A stretch of DNA of 64,000 nt from Streptomyces sp. NBRC 110611 (GCF_001590865.1 NZ_BBUY01000001.1:985352-1049351); one strand, 5' to 3'. Numbered from the stretch's first letter, positions 8,522 to 18,049 are shown. Numbers and translations are program-made. Notes: generated by a model not told the origin, from the letters alone.

Positions 8522-11500
8522 TCGACCGACTACGACAGGCGATGTCGGCCACCGGGTACGACCTCGGGGCCACCGAACTCCTCGATGTGCTGTGGCTGGC
8601 ACAGGCGATGGAGGGACGCGCGGCGGCCCCCGGGCGGCGGGGCGACGCGGGGAAGCCGGCGGATGCGCCAGATGCGCCAGATACGGCGGAGTCGGGGAAG
8701 CCGGCGGCTCCGGGAAAGCCGGGGGAGCCGAGAGGGGCGAGGGAGCCGGGCGGAGGGACCGCCGTACCGGCCGGGGCGTCCGGCCGGGCGCCCGGGACCG
8801 ACGATCCCGCGCCGTCCGGGCGGTCCGACTGGTCCGACCGGTCCGACCGGACCGCCCGCACCACTGACGCCACCGATGCCGCCGAGCCCCCCGCCACTTC
8901 CACCACTTCCGCCACCCCCACCGCTTCCCGTACCTCCGCCGCCGGCTCTTCCGCTGTTTCCCCTCCTGCGGTCCCGGCTGCCCCTGCGGTCCCGGCTGCC
9001 CCTGCCGTTCCTGCCGATTCCCCTGCTTCCGTCGAGCTCGACGACCTCGGTGGACCACCCCGCCGCGCGCTCTACGCCATGAGCGGCCAGGGCGGACGGC
9101 CGGGCGCCGAGCGGGCCCGCCCCGCGCGGGCGCCCGCCGGACGCGCGCTGCCCGACGCCCAGCAGCTGGGCCGCGCGCTGCGCCCGCTCCGCCGGTACCG
9201 GGACCACCCGCACCGCACGGTCACCGACATCGACGCCACCATCCGGCTCGCCGCCGAGACCGGCTTCCTCGACGTGGTCTCCCGGCCGGACCGGGAGCGG
9301 AGCTGGTCGGCCGTGCTGCTGGTGGACCGTTCGCCGGCCATGCAGGTGTGGGGGCCGCTCGCTGCCGAGCTGCGCGCACTGCTGGTCCGGAGTACGGCGT
9401 TCCGTTCCGTCCGGGTCCACTCGGTGGACCCCCAGGACCCGAGCGGCCCGGTGCCGGGCCGGCCGGTCACCGGCTCCTCGGTGACGTTCCTGCTCACCGA
9501 CGGCACGAGCCCGGGATGGCGGGACCCGCGGGCCGTGCGGGCGCTGACCGCGTGGAGTCGCGGCGGCCCCATGGCCGTAGTCAATCCGCTGCCCCGGCGG
9601 CTGTGGCGCGGTACCGCCATGGACGCCCGGCCCCGACTGCTCGCCGCACCGGGCGGGTTCGACCCGGTCGGACGGCTGGTCGTGTGCGATCCGCTGAGCC
9701 GCGAACGCGATCCGGAGGCCGACGGCCTCCTCGCGCTGCCCGTGCTGCACCCCACCGCGTCCGCGCTGGAGCAGTGGGCCGGGCTGCTCACCCGCCCCGG
9801 CGTACCGCACCTGATCGACACGGCGCTGCTGGACGAGGCACGGGCGCCCGCCCCGCCGCCCCGGCCGCACGGCACCGCCGAGGAGCTGCTGACCCACTTC
9901 CGGGGCGCGTTCTCGCCCGAGGCCTACCGGCTCGCCGTCCGGCTCTCCGCTATCCGCCCGCTCACCACACCCCTGATGCAGCTGGTGCGCGCCGCCACGA
10001 TGCGCGACACGGGATCCACCCATGTCGCGGAGATCCTGCTCGGCGGCCTGCTGGAGCGCACCGACCGGGTGCCGGACGCGGCCGCCGCGCGGACCCTGGA
10101 CCGTGCCCTGGGCGCGCCGCCGGGCCGGCCGGCCGATCCGGTCTACGACTTCCGGCCCGGCGTACGGGAGTTGCTGTTCAGCGGGCTCGGCGCCGAACAG
10201 GCCGTGGATGTCGTCGAGGCGGTCGGCCGCTCCCTGGAGCCGTACATGGGGCGGCTTCCGGACTTCCCCGTCCTGATGGGCGACGAGGCGGGCGAGCTGC
10301 GACTGGACTCCTCGGCCCGGGCCTTCGCGGTACTGGCGAGCCCGGTGCTGGAGCGGATGGGGGCCGGGGTGCCGCCGCGGCCGGCGGCCGCACCGCACCG
10401 GCCCCCCGCACCGCTGCCCCGGCGTCCGGTGGCCGGACCGTCGCTGCGGTTCGCGGTGCTCGGGCCGGTGCGCGCCTGGCGGGGGGAGGAGGAGCTCTCC
10501 CTGGGCGGCCCGGAGGTGCCGGCGCTGCTGGCCTGCTTACTGGTCCGGCCGGGGTACGCGGCCACCGCGGACGAACTGGTCGGCGACCTCTGGGGCATCG
10601 CTCCGCCGCGGGAGGCCCGCGACCTGCTGAACGTCTGCGCCACCCGGCTGGGCCGCGCGCTCGGCTGGGACTTCGTGGCCGGTGATGTGGACGACGGGTA
10701 CGGGCTGCGCCGCCCCGACGGCCGGCCCCCCGATCTCGACCTCGACCTGCACCTGGCCGAGCGGCTGGTGGCCCACGCCCGGAACGCCGCGGATCCGGCC
10801 GAGGCGCGCCAACTGCGCGACGCCGCACTGGCGTTGTGGGACGGCGAGCCGCTCGCCGGTCTCCCGGAATTCTTCGCCGAGGGGCCCCGCGAACGTCTGG
10901 CGCGCTGGCGTGCCGACCTGCTGGCCGGGCGGTACCGCTCGCTGGCCGAGGACGGCTCCGCGGCCCTGCCGCCCGTCCCCGAGCACTTCTTCGGCCGTAC
11001 GAAGGAGATCGCCGAACTGACGGCGGCGCTGCGGGATACGGACGCCGAGAAGCCCTGCTGGGCCGTCCACGGGCCGCCGGGGGTGGGCAAGACGACGCTG
11101 GCGCTGCGGGTCGCGCACGAGCTCGCCGGGCAGTTCCCCGACGGGCTGCTGTTCGTCGACATGCGGGAGGCCGGCCCCGAGCGGTGGGCGCACTGCCGCG
11201 CGCTGCTGGCCCGGTGGCGGGTTCTGCTCGTCCTGGACGACGTCTCCGACGACGACGAGGCGCTCGACGCCCTGCTCCGGGAACCGCACGCCTGGGCCGG
11301 AGCCGCCCTGCTCACCGGCCGGCACCGCCCGCAACTCGACGGGCTCACCGGCGATTTCGCCCTGGCCAGGCTGTCGGCGAGCGAGGCGTACGCCGCACTG
11401 CCCGAGCACCTGCTGCTCCAGTGGCTGGACTCCCAGCTCGGCCGGAACGCCATGCGTGCCTTCTGTCTCCTGGCCGTTCCGGAGAGCGCCGGGCTGTCGT

Positions 11501-13155
11501 TCCCGGCGGTCTCCGCGCTGCTGGCCACGACGCCGGAGCGGGCCCGTGCGCGTCTGGAGGAGCTGCGGACGGCCGGCGTGGTGGAGAGGACGGCCCGCGG
11601 CCACTACCGCCACGTCGGCGCGCTCCGGGCCGTCGCCGGGCAGACCGCCGCCCGCGAGGTGCACGGGCAGCGGCGCGACAAGGCGCTCGCCCGGCTGCTG
11701 GACCTGTATCTGGCCATGGGGCGCGGGCTCCACGAGGCCCGGTATCCGGGGGAGCGGTGGCTGAGCCGCCTCGCCCGCGTCTCTTCCCCGTCCTCGCCCG
11801 AGGTCAAGGACGCCACCAGGGCGCTGGCCGCCTGGGCCGACGAGACGCCCCACCTCCTCGCGCTCGTCCGCCAGGTGGCGATACAGGCCCCGGCCCTGCT
11901 GCGGCCCGCCGCCGACCTCCTCCTCCTCGCCCAGGTGACGGCGGACTGCGGCGCGCGCTCCGCCGCGTTCGAGGCGGCCGCGCGGACCGTGGCCGCGCGG
12001 GCGGCCGCGGCCGGCGACCGCCAGGCGGAGGGCCGGGCCCGGGTCGCGCTCGCCGAGGCGTACCTCGCCCTGGGCAAGGCCGCCGAGGCCGGGCTCCAGG
12101 CGCGGCACGCGGACCGCCTGGCGGACCGCTCCGCCGACCCCCTGGTGCGCGCGCGGGCCCCGTACCTCCGCGGCGTCATCGCCCTCCACCAGGGGCGGCA
12201 CGACGAAGCGGGGAGGTACCTCACCACGGCCTGTGTGCACTGCCGCGACCGCAAGGACGAGCCGGGCGAGGCCGTCGCGCTCGCCGCCCTGGCGCGGCTG
12301 TGGGCGGCGGTCGGCGACAGCGGCGACGCCGTCCTCTTCGCCGAGCGCAGCGTCGACATCCACCGTCGCCACGGCGACCGCTCCCGGCGCCTGGCGCACA
12401 GCCTGTACGCCCTGTCCGAGGCGCTGTCGTCGGCCGGCCGGCACACCGAGGCGCTCCGCGCGCTGTTCCAGGCGCTGCCCCTCTTCGAGGAGGACCACCA
12501 GCACCTCTGGGCGGGCCGCACCCGCTCCCGTACGGCCGAGGCGGCGGTCGCCCTGATCCGGCCCGCCGAGGCGGTCTCGGCCGCCCAGGACGCGGCGAAG
12601 CGGCTGCTGGTGCCGGGCGGTGAGCGCTGGCGGGCCGACGCCCTGACGGCGCTGGGGCACGCGGAGACCGCCCTGGGCCGCAAGCAGGGCGCCCAGGCGC
12701 ACTGGCGCGAGGCGCTCGCCGTCTACGAGGCGTTCGGCGCCCCGGAGGCCGACGCCGTGCGGACGCTGCTGCCCGGCCGGCCCGGTCCGGCCGGCTCCCG
12801 CGGGGCGGGGGTGTCCCGTGCGGCGGAGGCCGCCACCGCCGGTACGGTGCTCCGCGATCTCACGGCGGCCGTCGGCACCCTCCACGACCGCCTCCGGCTC
12901 GGGGCCTCGTCCGGAGCTTCGTCCGGGACCTCCTCCGGGGGTGCCGCCTTCGGTGACCTCGGCGCACTGGAGGCCGAACTCGCCGGCCGGCTGGCCGATT
13001 TCGAGGAGGCGGGCCGCCCGTCGCGGCTCGGTCTCGGCCGCTTGCGTACGGCCTTGGAGGAGGCGGTCCCGCCCATGGCGCTCGAGCACCTCGCGCCGGA
13101 CGCACGCGAGCCGGCGACCGCGGTGCGCGACCTCACCCGGCGGCTCGGCCGGTAG
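8518..13155 (+). CDS. SAV_2336/vWA-like protein fused to AfsR-type SARP, NB-ARC and TPR domains
   Basis: This 1545-residue protein begins with a conserved helix (MIDRLRQAMSATGYDLGATEL) and then a low-complexity Pro/Ala/Thr linker (about 35-170). The SAV_2336-type core follows, with a vWA-like strand LLVDRSPAM (Asp270, Ser272; a partial MIDAS) and LLTDGT (Asp328). Residues 643-810 form an OmpR/SARP winged helix plus BTAD helices (FAVLGPVRAWRGEEELSLGG, DELVGDLWG). Residues 824-1140 are NB-ARC-like: FFGRTKEIAEL, Walker A GPPGVGKTT (852-860), Walker B VLLVLDD (Asp907-908), TGRH. TPR-like helices fill about 1140-1400, and a helical tail closes the protein. It is the fourth gene of the operon. The fusion suggests a sensing switch that may bind DNA. 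Confidence 0.85.
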   Translation: MIDRLRQAMSATGYDLGATELLDVLWLAQAMEGRAAAPGRRGDAGKPADAPDAPDTAESGKPAAPGKPGEPRGAREPGGGTAVPAGASGRAPGTDDPAPSGRSDWSDRSDRTARTTDATDAAEPPATSTTSATPTASRTSAAGSSAVSPPAVPAAPAVPAAPAVPADSPASVELDDLGGPPRRALYAMSGQGGRPGAERARPARAPAGRALPDAQQLGRALRPLRRYRDHPHRTVTDIDATIRLAAETGFLDVVSRPDRERSWSAVLLVDRSPAMQVWGPLAAELRALLVRSTAFRSVRVHSVDPQDPSGPVPGRPVTGSSVTFLLTDGTSPGWRDPRAVRALTAWSRGGPMAVVNPLPRRLWRGTAMDARPRLLAAPGGFDPVGRLVVCDPLSRERDPEADGLLALPVLHPTASALEQWAGLLTRPGVPHLIDTALLDEARAPAPPPRPHGTAEELLTHFRGAFSPEAYRLAVRLSAIRPLTTPLMQLVRAATMRDTGSTHVAEILLGGLLERTDRVPDAAAARTLDRALGAPPGRPADPVYDFRPGVRELLFSGLGAEQAVDVVEAVGRSLEPYMGRLPDFPVLMGDEAGELRLDSSARAFAVLASPVLERMGAGVPPRPAAAPHRPPAPLPRRPVAGPSLRFAVLGPVRAWRGEEELSLGGPEVPALLACLLVRPGYAATADELVGDLWGIAPPREARDLLNVCATRLGRALGWDFVAGDVDDGYGLRRPDGRPPDLDLDLHLAERLVAHARNAADPAEARQLRDAALALWDGEPLAGLPEFFAEGPRERLARWRADLLAGRYRSLAEDGSAALPPVPEHFFGRTKEIAELTAALRDTDAEKPCWAVHGPPGVGKTTLALRVAHELAGQFPDGLLFVDMREAGPERWAHCRALLARWRVLLVLDDVSDDDEALDALLREPHAWAGAALLTGRHRPQLDGLTGDFALARLSASEAYAALPEHLLLQWLDSQLGRNAMRAFCLLAVPESAGLSFPAVSALLATTPERARARLEELRTAGVVERTARGHYRHVGALRAVAGQTAAREVHGQRRDKALARLLDLYLAMGRGLHEARYPGERWLSRLARVSSPSSPEVKDATRALAAWADETPHLLALVRQVAIQAPALLRPAADLLLLAQVTADCGARSAAFEAAARTVAARAAAAGDRQAEGRARVALAEAYLALGKAAEAGLQARHADRLADRSADPLVRARAPYLRGVIALHQGRHDEAGRYLTTACVHCRDRKDEPGEAVALAALARLWAAVGDSGDAVLFAERSVDIHRRHGDRSRRLAHSLYALSEALSSAGRHTEALRALFQALPLFEEDHQHLWAGRTRSRTAEAAVALIRPAEAVSAAQDAAKRLLVPGGERWRADALTALGHAETALGRKQGAQAHWREALAVYEAFGAPEADAVRTLLPGRPGPAGSRGAGVSRAAEAATAGTVLRDLTAAVGTLHDRLRLGASSGASSGTSSGGAAFGDLGALEAELAGRLADFEEAGRPSRLGLGRLRTALEEAVPPMALEHLAPDAREPATAVRDLTRRLGR

Positions 13156-13244
13156 CCGTACGGAAGGGCGGAAGGACGCCCGAGGTTCGTGCGCTCCCGC
13201 GCCGGGCCTGCGCCCCTCCCTCGCCTCGTAGAATCGTGCGCACC

Positions 13245-14414
13245 ATGGTTTACCTCGACCACGCCGCCACCACCCCGATGCTCCCGGAGGCGGTGCAGGC
13301 GATGACCGCCCAGCTGACCGTCACCGGCAACGCGTCCTCGCTGCACGCCGCCGGTCGGCGGGCCCGGCGTACCGTCGAGGAGGCGCGGGAGTCCCTCGCC
13401 GCCTCGCTCGGCGCGCGCCCGAGCGAGATCGTCTTCACCTCGGGCGGGACCGAGTCCGACAACCTCGCGGTCAAGGGCCTGTACTGGGCCCGCCGGGCGG
13501 CCGACCCGGCCCGCACCAGGGTGCTCGCCAGCCCGGTCGAGCACCATGCTGTCCTCGACGCCGTGGAGTGGCTCGCCGAGCAGGAGGCCGCCCGGGTCGA
13601 GTGGCTGCCGGTCGACTCCTACGGGCGGGTGCACGCCGATGCGCTGCGCGAGGCCATCGCCCGCAACCCCGCGGATGTCGCGCTGGCCACCGTCATGTGG
13701 GCCAACAACGAGATCGGCACCGTCCAGCCGGTCCAGGAACTCGCCGCGGTGGCCAGGGAGTTCGGGGTACCGCTGCACGCGGACGCGGTGCAGGCGTTCG
13801 GCCAGCTGGAGGTCGACTTCGCCGCCTCCGGGCTCGCCGCGATGACCGTCTCCGGCCACAAGATCGGCGGACCGTACGGTATCGGTGCGCTGGTGCTCGG
13901 CCGCGAGTACGCCCCGGTGCCCGTGCTGCACGGTGGCGGCCAGGAGCGGCAGGTGCGTTCCGGGACCCTGGACACCCCCGCCATCGCCGCCTTCGCCGCC
14001 GCCGGCCGCCACGCCGCCGCGCACCGCGCCGACTTCGCCCGGGACATCGGTGCCCTGCGCGACGACCTGGTCAAGGCGGTACGCGCGGCCGCCCCGGACG
14101 CCGTCCTCGGCGGCGACCCGGACCCCGCCGGCCGTCTCCCCGCCAACGCGCACTTCGCTTTCCCCGGATGCGAGGGGGACTCGCTGCTCCTCCTCCTGGA
14201 CGCCCAGGGCATCGCCTGCTCCACGGGCTCCGCCTGTACCGCGGGTGTCGCCCAGCCCAGCCACGTTCTGCTGGCGACCGGTATGTCGCCGGACCTCGCC
14301 CGTGGCACGCTGCGCTTCTCCCTGGGGCACACCTCCACCGCGGCGGATGTCGCGGCGCTGGCCCAGGCCATCGGCCCGGTGGTGGAGCGGGCGCGCAGCG
14401 CGGGCCTGAGCTGA
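13245..14414 (+). CDS. Cysteine desulfurase (NifS/IscS type)
   Basis: This 389-residue PLP enzyme removes sulfur from cysteine as a persulfide for Fe-S clusters and tRNA thiolation. It opens with the hallmark YLDHAATTPM. The PLP lysine is Lys206 in SGHKIGGP. The catalytic cysteine is Cys331 in STGSACTAGV, in a short active-site loop. ATG 13245 was preferred to GTG 13236; a TAGAAT -10-like box at 13229-13234 lies 10 bases before it, so the mRNA may be leaderless. It probably supplies sulfur to MnmA, encoded nearby at 15.3-16.5 kb. Confidence 0.93.
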   Translation: MVYLDHAATTPMLPEAVQAMTAQLTVTGNASSLHAAGRRARRTVEEARESLAASLGARPSEIVFTSGGTESDNLAVKGLYWARRAADPARTRVLASPVEHHAVLDAVEWLAEQEAARVEWLPVDSYGRVHADALREAIARNPADVALATVMWANNEIGTVQPVQELAAVAREFGVPLHADAVQAFGQLEVDFAASGLAAMTVSGHKIGGPYGIGALVLGREYAPVPVLHGGGQERQVRSGTLDTPAIAAFAAAGRHAAAHRADFARDIGALRDDLVKAVRAAAPDAVLGGDPDPAGRLPANAHFAFPGCEGDSLLLLLDAQGIACSTGSACTAGVAQPSHVLLATGMSPDLARGTLRFSLGHTSTAADVAALAQAIGPVVERARSAGLS

Positions 14415-14446
14415 GCCGAGCCGGACCGGGCCGGGCAGAGGCGCGC

Positions 14447-14515
14447 GGCGCAGTCCGTGGACGGTGGCCGGTGCGGCGCAGACCGTGGACGGTGGCCGGT
14501 GCGGCTCAGTCCGTG
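14447..14515. repeat. 28-bp tandem repeat running into the amidase stop codon
   Basis: Two complete 28-base units start at 14447 and 14475 (GGCGCAGNCCGTGGACGG core) and differ at one base. A partial third copy begins at 14503. The third copy contains the stop codon of the minus-strand amidase (14506-14508), so the repeat fills the gap between two convergent genes. Confidence 0.85.
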
Positions 14516-15288
14516 TCCGGCGCCCTGCGCAGCTCGTCGCGGACGAGCCGCAGGTAGCGGTCCCAGTCCCAGTGCCGCCCGGGGTCGGTGTGATCCGTCC
14601 CGGGCACCTCCACATGCCCCACGACGTGCTCCCGGTCGGCCGGAAAGCCGTACCGCCGGCAGATCCCGGCCGTCAGCCGGGCGGACGACGCGTACATGGC
14701 ATCCGTGAAGGACTCGGGGCGGTCGACGTAGCCCTCGTGCTCGATCCCCACGCTGCGCTCGTTGTATCCGCGGTGACCGGCGTGGAACGCCACATCCAGC
14801 TCCCGCACCGTCTGCGCGAGGTGGCCGTCCTTACGGACGACGTAGTGGGCGGCGGCCTTGTGGAACGGGTCCCGGAACACGTCCAGCGCGGTGGCGAAGC
14901 TGCCCTGGACGACATGGATCACCACCCGGTCGATGTCGTAGTCCGCCGGCCGGTCCGCGCGCCGGAAGTTCCATGAGGAGGCCGGTACCCACCGCGCGCC
15001 CGGATGGTCGACCGCGCCCGGCTCCCGCGGCTGGTCGTTCCCCGGCAGCCGCCACCACCACTGCCGCAGCTCGTCCCGTGCGACGAAGGCCGCGGCGGCC
15101 CCGGTGACCAGCAGCCCGCCGCCCACGGCCCACAGCGCCCGCCGTCGCGTGACACCGGACGATCCCCGGCCGGCCGCGCCCGCGCCTGCCGAGCCCGCCT
15201 CGACGTCCGCCTCCGCCTCCACCTCCGTCTTCGTCTCTGCCTCCGTCTTCGTCTCCGTCTCCCGGGTCCGCTGTCCCATGCGCTGCAT
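14506..15288 (-). CDS. Peptidoglycan N-acetylmuramoyl-L-alanine amidase (Amidase_2/PGRP)
   Basis: This 260-residue protein has a Glu/Thr-rich N-terminus, then a twin-arginine-like signal region [18 protein letters not shown], so it is probably exported. The rest is an Amidase_2 domain: [10 protein letters not shown] with a zinc-binding His, [34 protein letters not shown], and [16 protein letters not shown] with the second His. It cleaves the lactyl-amide bond between MurNAc and L-Ala in peptidoglycan. The start at 15288 is chosen by the N-terminus; ATG at 15279 is an alternative. It is divergent from mnmA with a 45-base gap. Confidence 0.88.
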   Translation of the reverse strand: MQRMGQRTRETETKTEAETKTEVEAEADVEAGSAGAGAAGRGSSGVTRRRALWAVGGGLLVTGAAAAFVARDELRQWWWRLPGNDQPREPGAVDHPGARWVPASSWNFRRADRPADYDIDRVVIHVVQGSFATALDVFRDPFHKAAAHYVVRKDGHLAQTVRELDVAFHAGHRGYNERSVGIEHEGYVDRPESFTDAMYASSARLTAGICRRYGFPADREHVVGHVEVPGTDHTDPGRHWDWDRYLRLVRDELRRAPDTD

Positions 15289-15333
15289 AACGCTTTCCGC
15301 CCTGTCGGAGGTTCCGTCTACTCTGGACTGGTT

Positions 15334-16464
15334 ATGACTGATGACGCCCCCCGCCGCCTCCGCGTACTCGCCGCCATGTCCGGCGGCGTCGACTCCGCCG
15401 TCGCGGCGGCCCGCGCCGCCGAGGCGGGCCATGACGTGACCGGCGTGCACCTCGCGCTGTCCGAGAACCCGAAGTCGTTCCGTACCGGCGCCCGCGGCTG
15501 CTGCACGATCGAGGATTCGCACGACGCCCGCCGTGCCGCGGACGTCATCGGCATCCCCTTCTACGTCTGGGACCTCGCCGAACGCTTCCGCGCCGATGTC
15601 GTCGACGACTTCATCGCCGAGTACGAGGCCGGGCGCACCCCGAACCCCTGCCTGCGCTGCAACGAGAAGATCAAGTTCGCCGCCCTCCTGGACAAGGCCC
15701 TGGCGCTGGGCTTCGACGCGGTGTGCACGGGTCACTACGCCACGGTCGTGACGAACCCGGACGGCACCCGCGAGCTCCACCGGGCCTCCGACATGGCCAA
15801 GGACCAGTCCTACGTCCTCGGCGTCCTGGACGACCGCCAGCTCGCCCACGCCCTGTTCCCGCTCGGCGACACCCGCACCACCAAGGCCGAGATCCGCGAA
15901 GAGGCCGCCCGCCGCGGCCTGTTCGTCGCCAAGAAGCCGGACAGCCACGACATCTGCTTCATCGCCGACGGCGACACCCAGGGCTTCCTCGCCAAGCGCC
16001 TCGGCACGGCCACGGGCGACATCGTCGACGAGGCGGGCAACCGCCTCGGCACGCACGAGGGCGCGTACGGTTTCACGATCGGCCAGCGCAAGGGCCTGCG
16101 CATCGGCCACCCGGCGCCCGACGGCAAGCCGCGCTACGTCCTCGACATCTCCCCGGTCGACAACACCGTCACCGTCGGCCCCGCCGAGTCCCTCGACGTC
16201 ACGGCCCTCACCGCCATCCGCCCGCGCTGGTGCGGCCGCGCGCCGGCCGCCGGGCCGGGCACGTACACCGCCCAGCTCCGCGCCCACGGCGGGGAGACCG
16301 AGGTCACCGCCGAGCTGATCGACGACGCCGAACTCCGGGTGACCTTCACCGAGCCGGTCCGCGGTGTGGCCCCGGGCCAGGCGATCGTCCTCTACGACGG
16401 CACCCGTGTGGTCGGCTCGGCCACCATCGCCACCACAGAGCGCCGCGTACGGGTGGAGGCGTAG
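15334..16464 (+). CDS. mnmA: tRNA-specific 2-thiouridylase
   Basis: This 376-residue enzyme makes 2-thiouridine at the wobble base of tRNA for Glu, Gln and Lys. It carries the PP-loop motif [13 protein letters not shown] near the N-terminus. The conserved [13 protein letters not shown] cysteine and the second catalytic cysteine in [12 protein letters not shown] are both present, with GHYATV between them. The C-terminal barrel ([15 protein letters not shown]) is complete. No good ribosome site precedes ATG 15334; TACTCT at 15319-15324 could be a -10 box for a leaderless transcript. The cysteine desulfurase nearby is the plausible sulfur donor. Confidence 0.95.
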   Translation: MTDDAPRRLRVLAAMSGGVDSAVAAARAAEAGHDVTGVHLALSENPKSFRTGARGCCTIEDSHDARRAADVIGIPFYVWDLAERFRADVVDDFIAEYEAGRTPNPCLRCNEKIKFAALLDKALALGFDAVCTGHYATVVTNPDGTRELHRASDMAKDQSYVLGVLDDRQLAHALFPLGDTRTTKAEIREEAARRGLFVAKKPDSHDICFIADGDTQGFLAKRLGTATGDIVDEAGNRLGTHEGAYGFTIGQRKGLRIGHPAPDGKPRYVLDISPVDNTVTVGPAESLDVTALTAIRPRWCGRAPAAGPGTYTAQLRAHGGETEVTAELIDDAELRVTFTEPVRGVAPGQAIVLYDGTRVVGSATIATTERRVRVEA

Positions 16465-16635
16465 CCGACCCGGCCTCCCCCCTTCCCCCGGGCACTGACA
16501 AATGTCATGCCGAAGGCAGGACAGACGCAACTGTCGGCCGAGCGGGACGTACACGAAGCTGAACGTGTCGCGTCGAGGGATGGATGACGCGACACCGCAC
16601 GTCGCGCGTCACGTCTCAACTCGGGGGAATCCGCC

Positions 16636-17418
16636 ATGAGTCAGAACCTCATCGCCGCCGGGCACAATCCGGTGAGCCCGGCCGGCCCGGCCGGTCCTGT
16701 CAGTCCGGTGAGTCCGACGCTTCCGGCAAACCGGTCCCGTCACCTGGTGCAGAGCTTCGCGCCGCTCATCGTGGATGCCGGAATCCCGATCGCCTCGTTC
16801 TTCGTGCTCAGCGAGGGCTTCGGGCTGAGCACCGTGGCCGCGCTGGGCTGGAGCAGCGTGGTTCCGGCGCTGCGGGCGCTGTGGGATCTGGTCGGGCACC
16901 GGGGAGTCAACGGCCTGGCGCTGCTGATGCTGATCGTGAACGGCGCCGGCCTGGCGATGAGTGTGGTGGCCGGCGACGCACGGCTGATGATGGCCAAGGA
17001 CAGCGCCGTCAGCAGCGTGGTGGGTCTGGCGATCCTGCTCTCCCTGCGCACCCGGCGTCCGCTGATGACCGCGGGGCTCAAGCCGTGGATCACGAAGGGC
17101 AGTGCGGCCGGCCATGCGGCCTGGGACCGGCTGATAGCCGGCTGTGAACGGTTCCGGCGGGCCGAGCGGAGGTTCTCGGCGATATGGGGGAGTGCGCTGC
17201 TGACCGAGTGCGTGCTGAAAGCCGTCGGCGCCTACACCCTGCCGGTGCCCACCATGGTCTGGCTGGGCCCGGTGCTGACGGCGGTGGCCGTGCTGCTGGC
17301 GATGCTCATCGCGGGGGGAAGCTGCGCCGACCCGATGCAGAAGATGGTCAAGGCGGAGATCGAGCGCGCCGCCGCGGGGCGGCCGCAGGAGGGCGACCGA
17401 GGCCGAGGGGACCGGTAG
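16636..17418 (+). CDS. VC0807-type integral membrane protein
   Basis: This 260-residue protein has a Pro/Gly/Ser-rich N-terminus and then six or so membrane segments (LIVDAGIPIASFFVLSEGFG, LALLMLIVNGAGLAMSVVAG, VVGLAILLSL, LLTECVLKAVGAYTLPV, LGPVLTAVAVLLAMLIAGG). The pattern resembles the uncharacterised VC0807 family. CGGGGGAATCCGCC before ATG 16636 gives a modest ribosome site. The LOG gene follows 26 bases later on the same strand. No function is known. Confidence 0.75.
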   Translation: MSQNLIAAGHNPVSPAGPAGPVSPVSPTLPANRSRHLVQSFAPLIVDAGIPIASFFVLSEGFGLSTVAALGWSSVVPALRALWDLVGHRGVNGLALLMLIVNGAGLAMSVVAGDARLMMAKDSAVSSVVGLAILLSLRTRRPLMTAGLKPWITKGSAAGHAAWDRLIAGCERFRRAERRFSAIWGSALLTECVLKAVGAYTLPVPTMVWLGPVLTAVAVLLAMLIAGGSCADPMQKMVKAEIERAAAGRPQEGDRGRGDR

Positions 17419-17444
17419 CTTCTCCGGCCCGTAACGTGAAGCGC

Positions 17445-17987
17445 ATGAACATCTGCTGCTTCTGTTCCGCCGCCGACCTCGATGACCGCTACCTCACCCC
17501 GGCCCGGCAGTTCGCCGAGCTGATCGGCAAGGGCGGGCACGCCCTGGTCTGGGGCGGCTCGGACACCGGGCTGATGAAGGTCTTGGCCGACGGGGTGCAG
17601 GAGGCGGGCGGGAAGCTGATCGGCGTCTCGGTGGAGTTCCTGGTGCACAAGGCGCGCGAGGGTGTCGACGAGATGATCGTCGCCAAGGACCTCGCCGAGA
17701 GAAAGGCGCAGATGCTGGCGCGCGCCGACGCCATCGTGATCATGGTCGGCGGTATGGGCACGCTGGACGAGGCCACGGAGATGCTGGAGCTGCGCAAGCA
17801 CGGGCTGCACACCAAGCCGGTCGTGCTGCTGAACACGGCGGGTTTCTACGACGGGCTGAGGGCGCAGTTCGCGCGCATGGAGTCCGAGGGGTTCCTGCCG
17901 CTTCCGCTGGCCGACCTGGTCTTCTTCGCCGAGGACGGCGCTGGTGCGCTCGCGTACCTGGAAGAGCGGGCCGCCGCCCAGAGCTAG
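17445..17987 (+). CDS. LOG/TIGR00730 family Rossmann-fold protein
   Basis: This 180-residue protein has the LOG-family layout: ICCFCSAAD at the N-terminus, LVWGGSDTGLM (nucleotide-binding loop), the Arg in LAERKAQML, and the signature VGGMGTLDEATE close to the PGGxGTxxE motif. The first glycine position is preceded by Val-Gly rather than Pro-Gly. Family members cleave cytokinin or other nucleoside monophosphates to free base and ribose phosphate. TAACGT at 17432 lies 7 bases before the ATG, which suggests a leaderless mRNA. Confidence 0.85.
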   Translation: MNICCFCSAADLDDRYLTPARQFAELIGKGGHALVWGGSDTGLMKVLADGVQEAGGKLIGVSVEFLVHKAREGVDEMIVAKDLAERKAQMLARADAIVIMVGGMGTLDEATEMLELRKHGLHTKPVVLLNTAGFYDGLRAQFARMESEGFLPLPLADLVFFAEDGAGALAYLEERAAAQS

Positions 17988-17989
17988 GC

Positions 17990-18022
17990 GGCCTGTCTCC
18001 CTGGTCTCCGGGGAGACAGGCC
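17990..18022. terminator. Bidirectional terminator hairpin
   Basis: A perfect 12-bp inverted repeat (GGCCTGTCTCCC / GGGAGACAGGCC) with a 9-base loop lies immediately after the LOG stop and before the convergent VOC gene. It should end transcription from both sides. Confidence 0.75.
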
Positions 18023-18049
18023 CTGGGGCGCACCGGGGACGCCGAGCCG

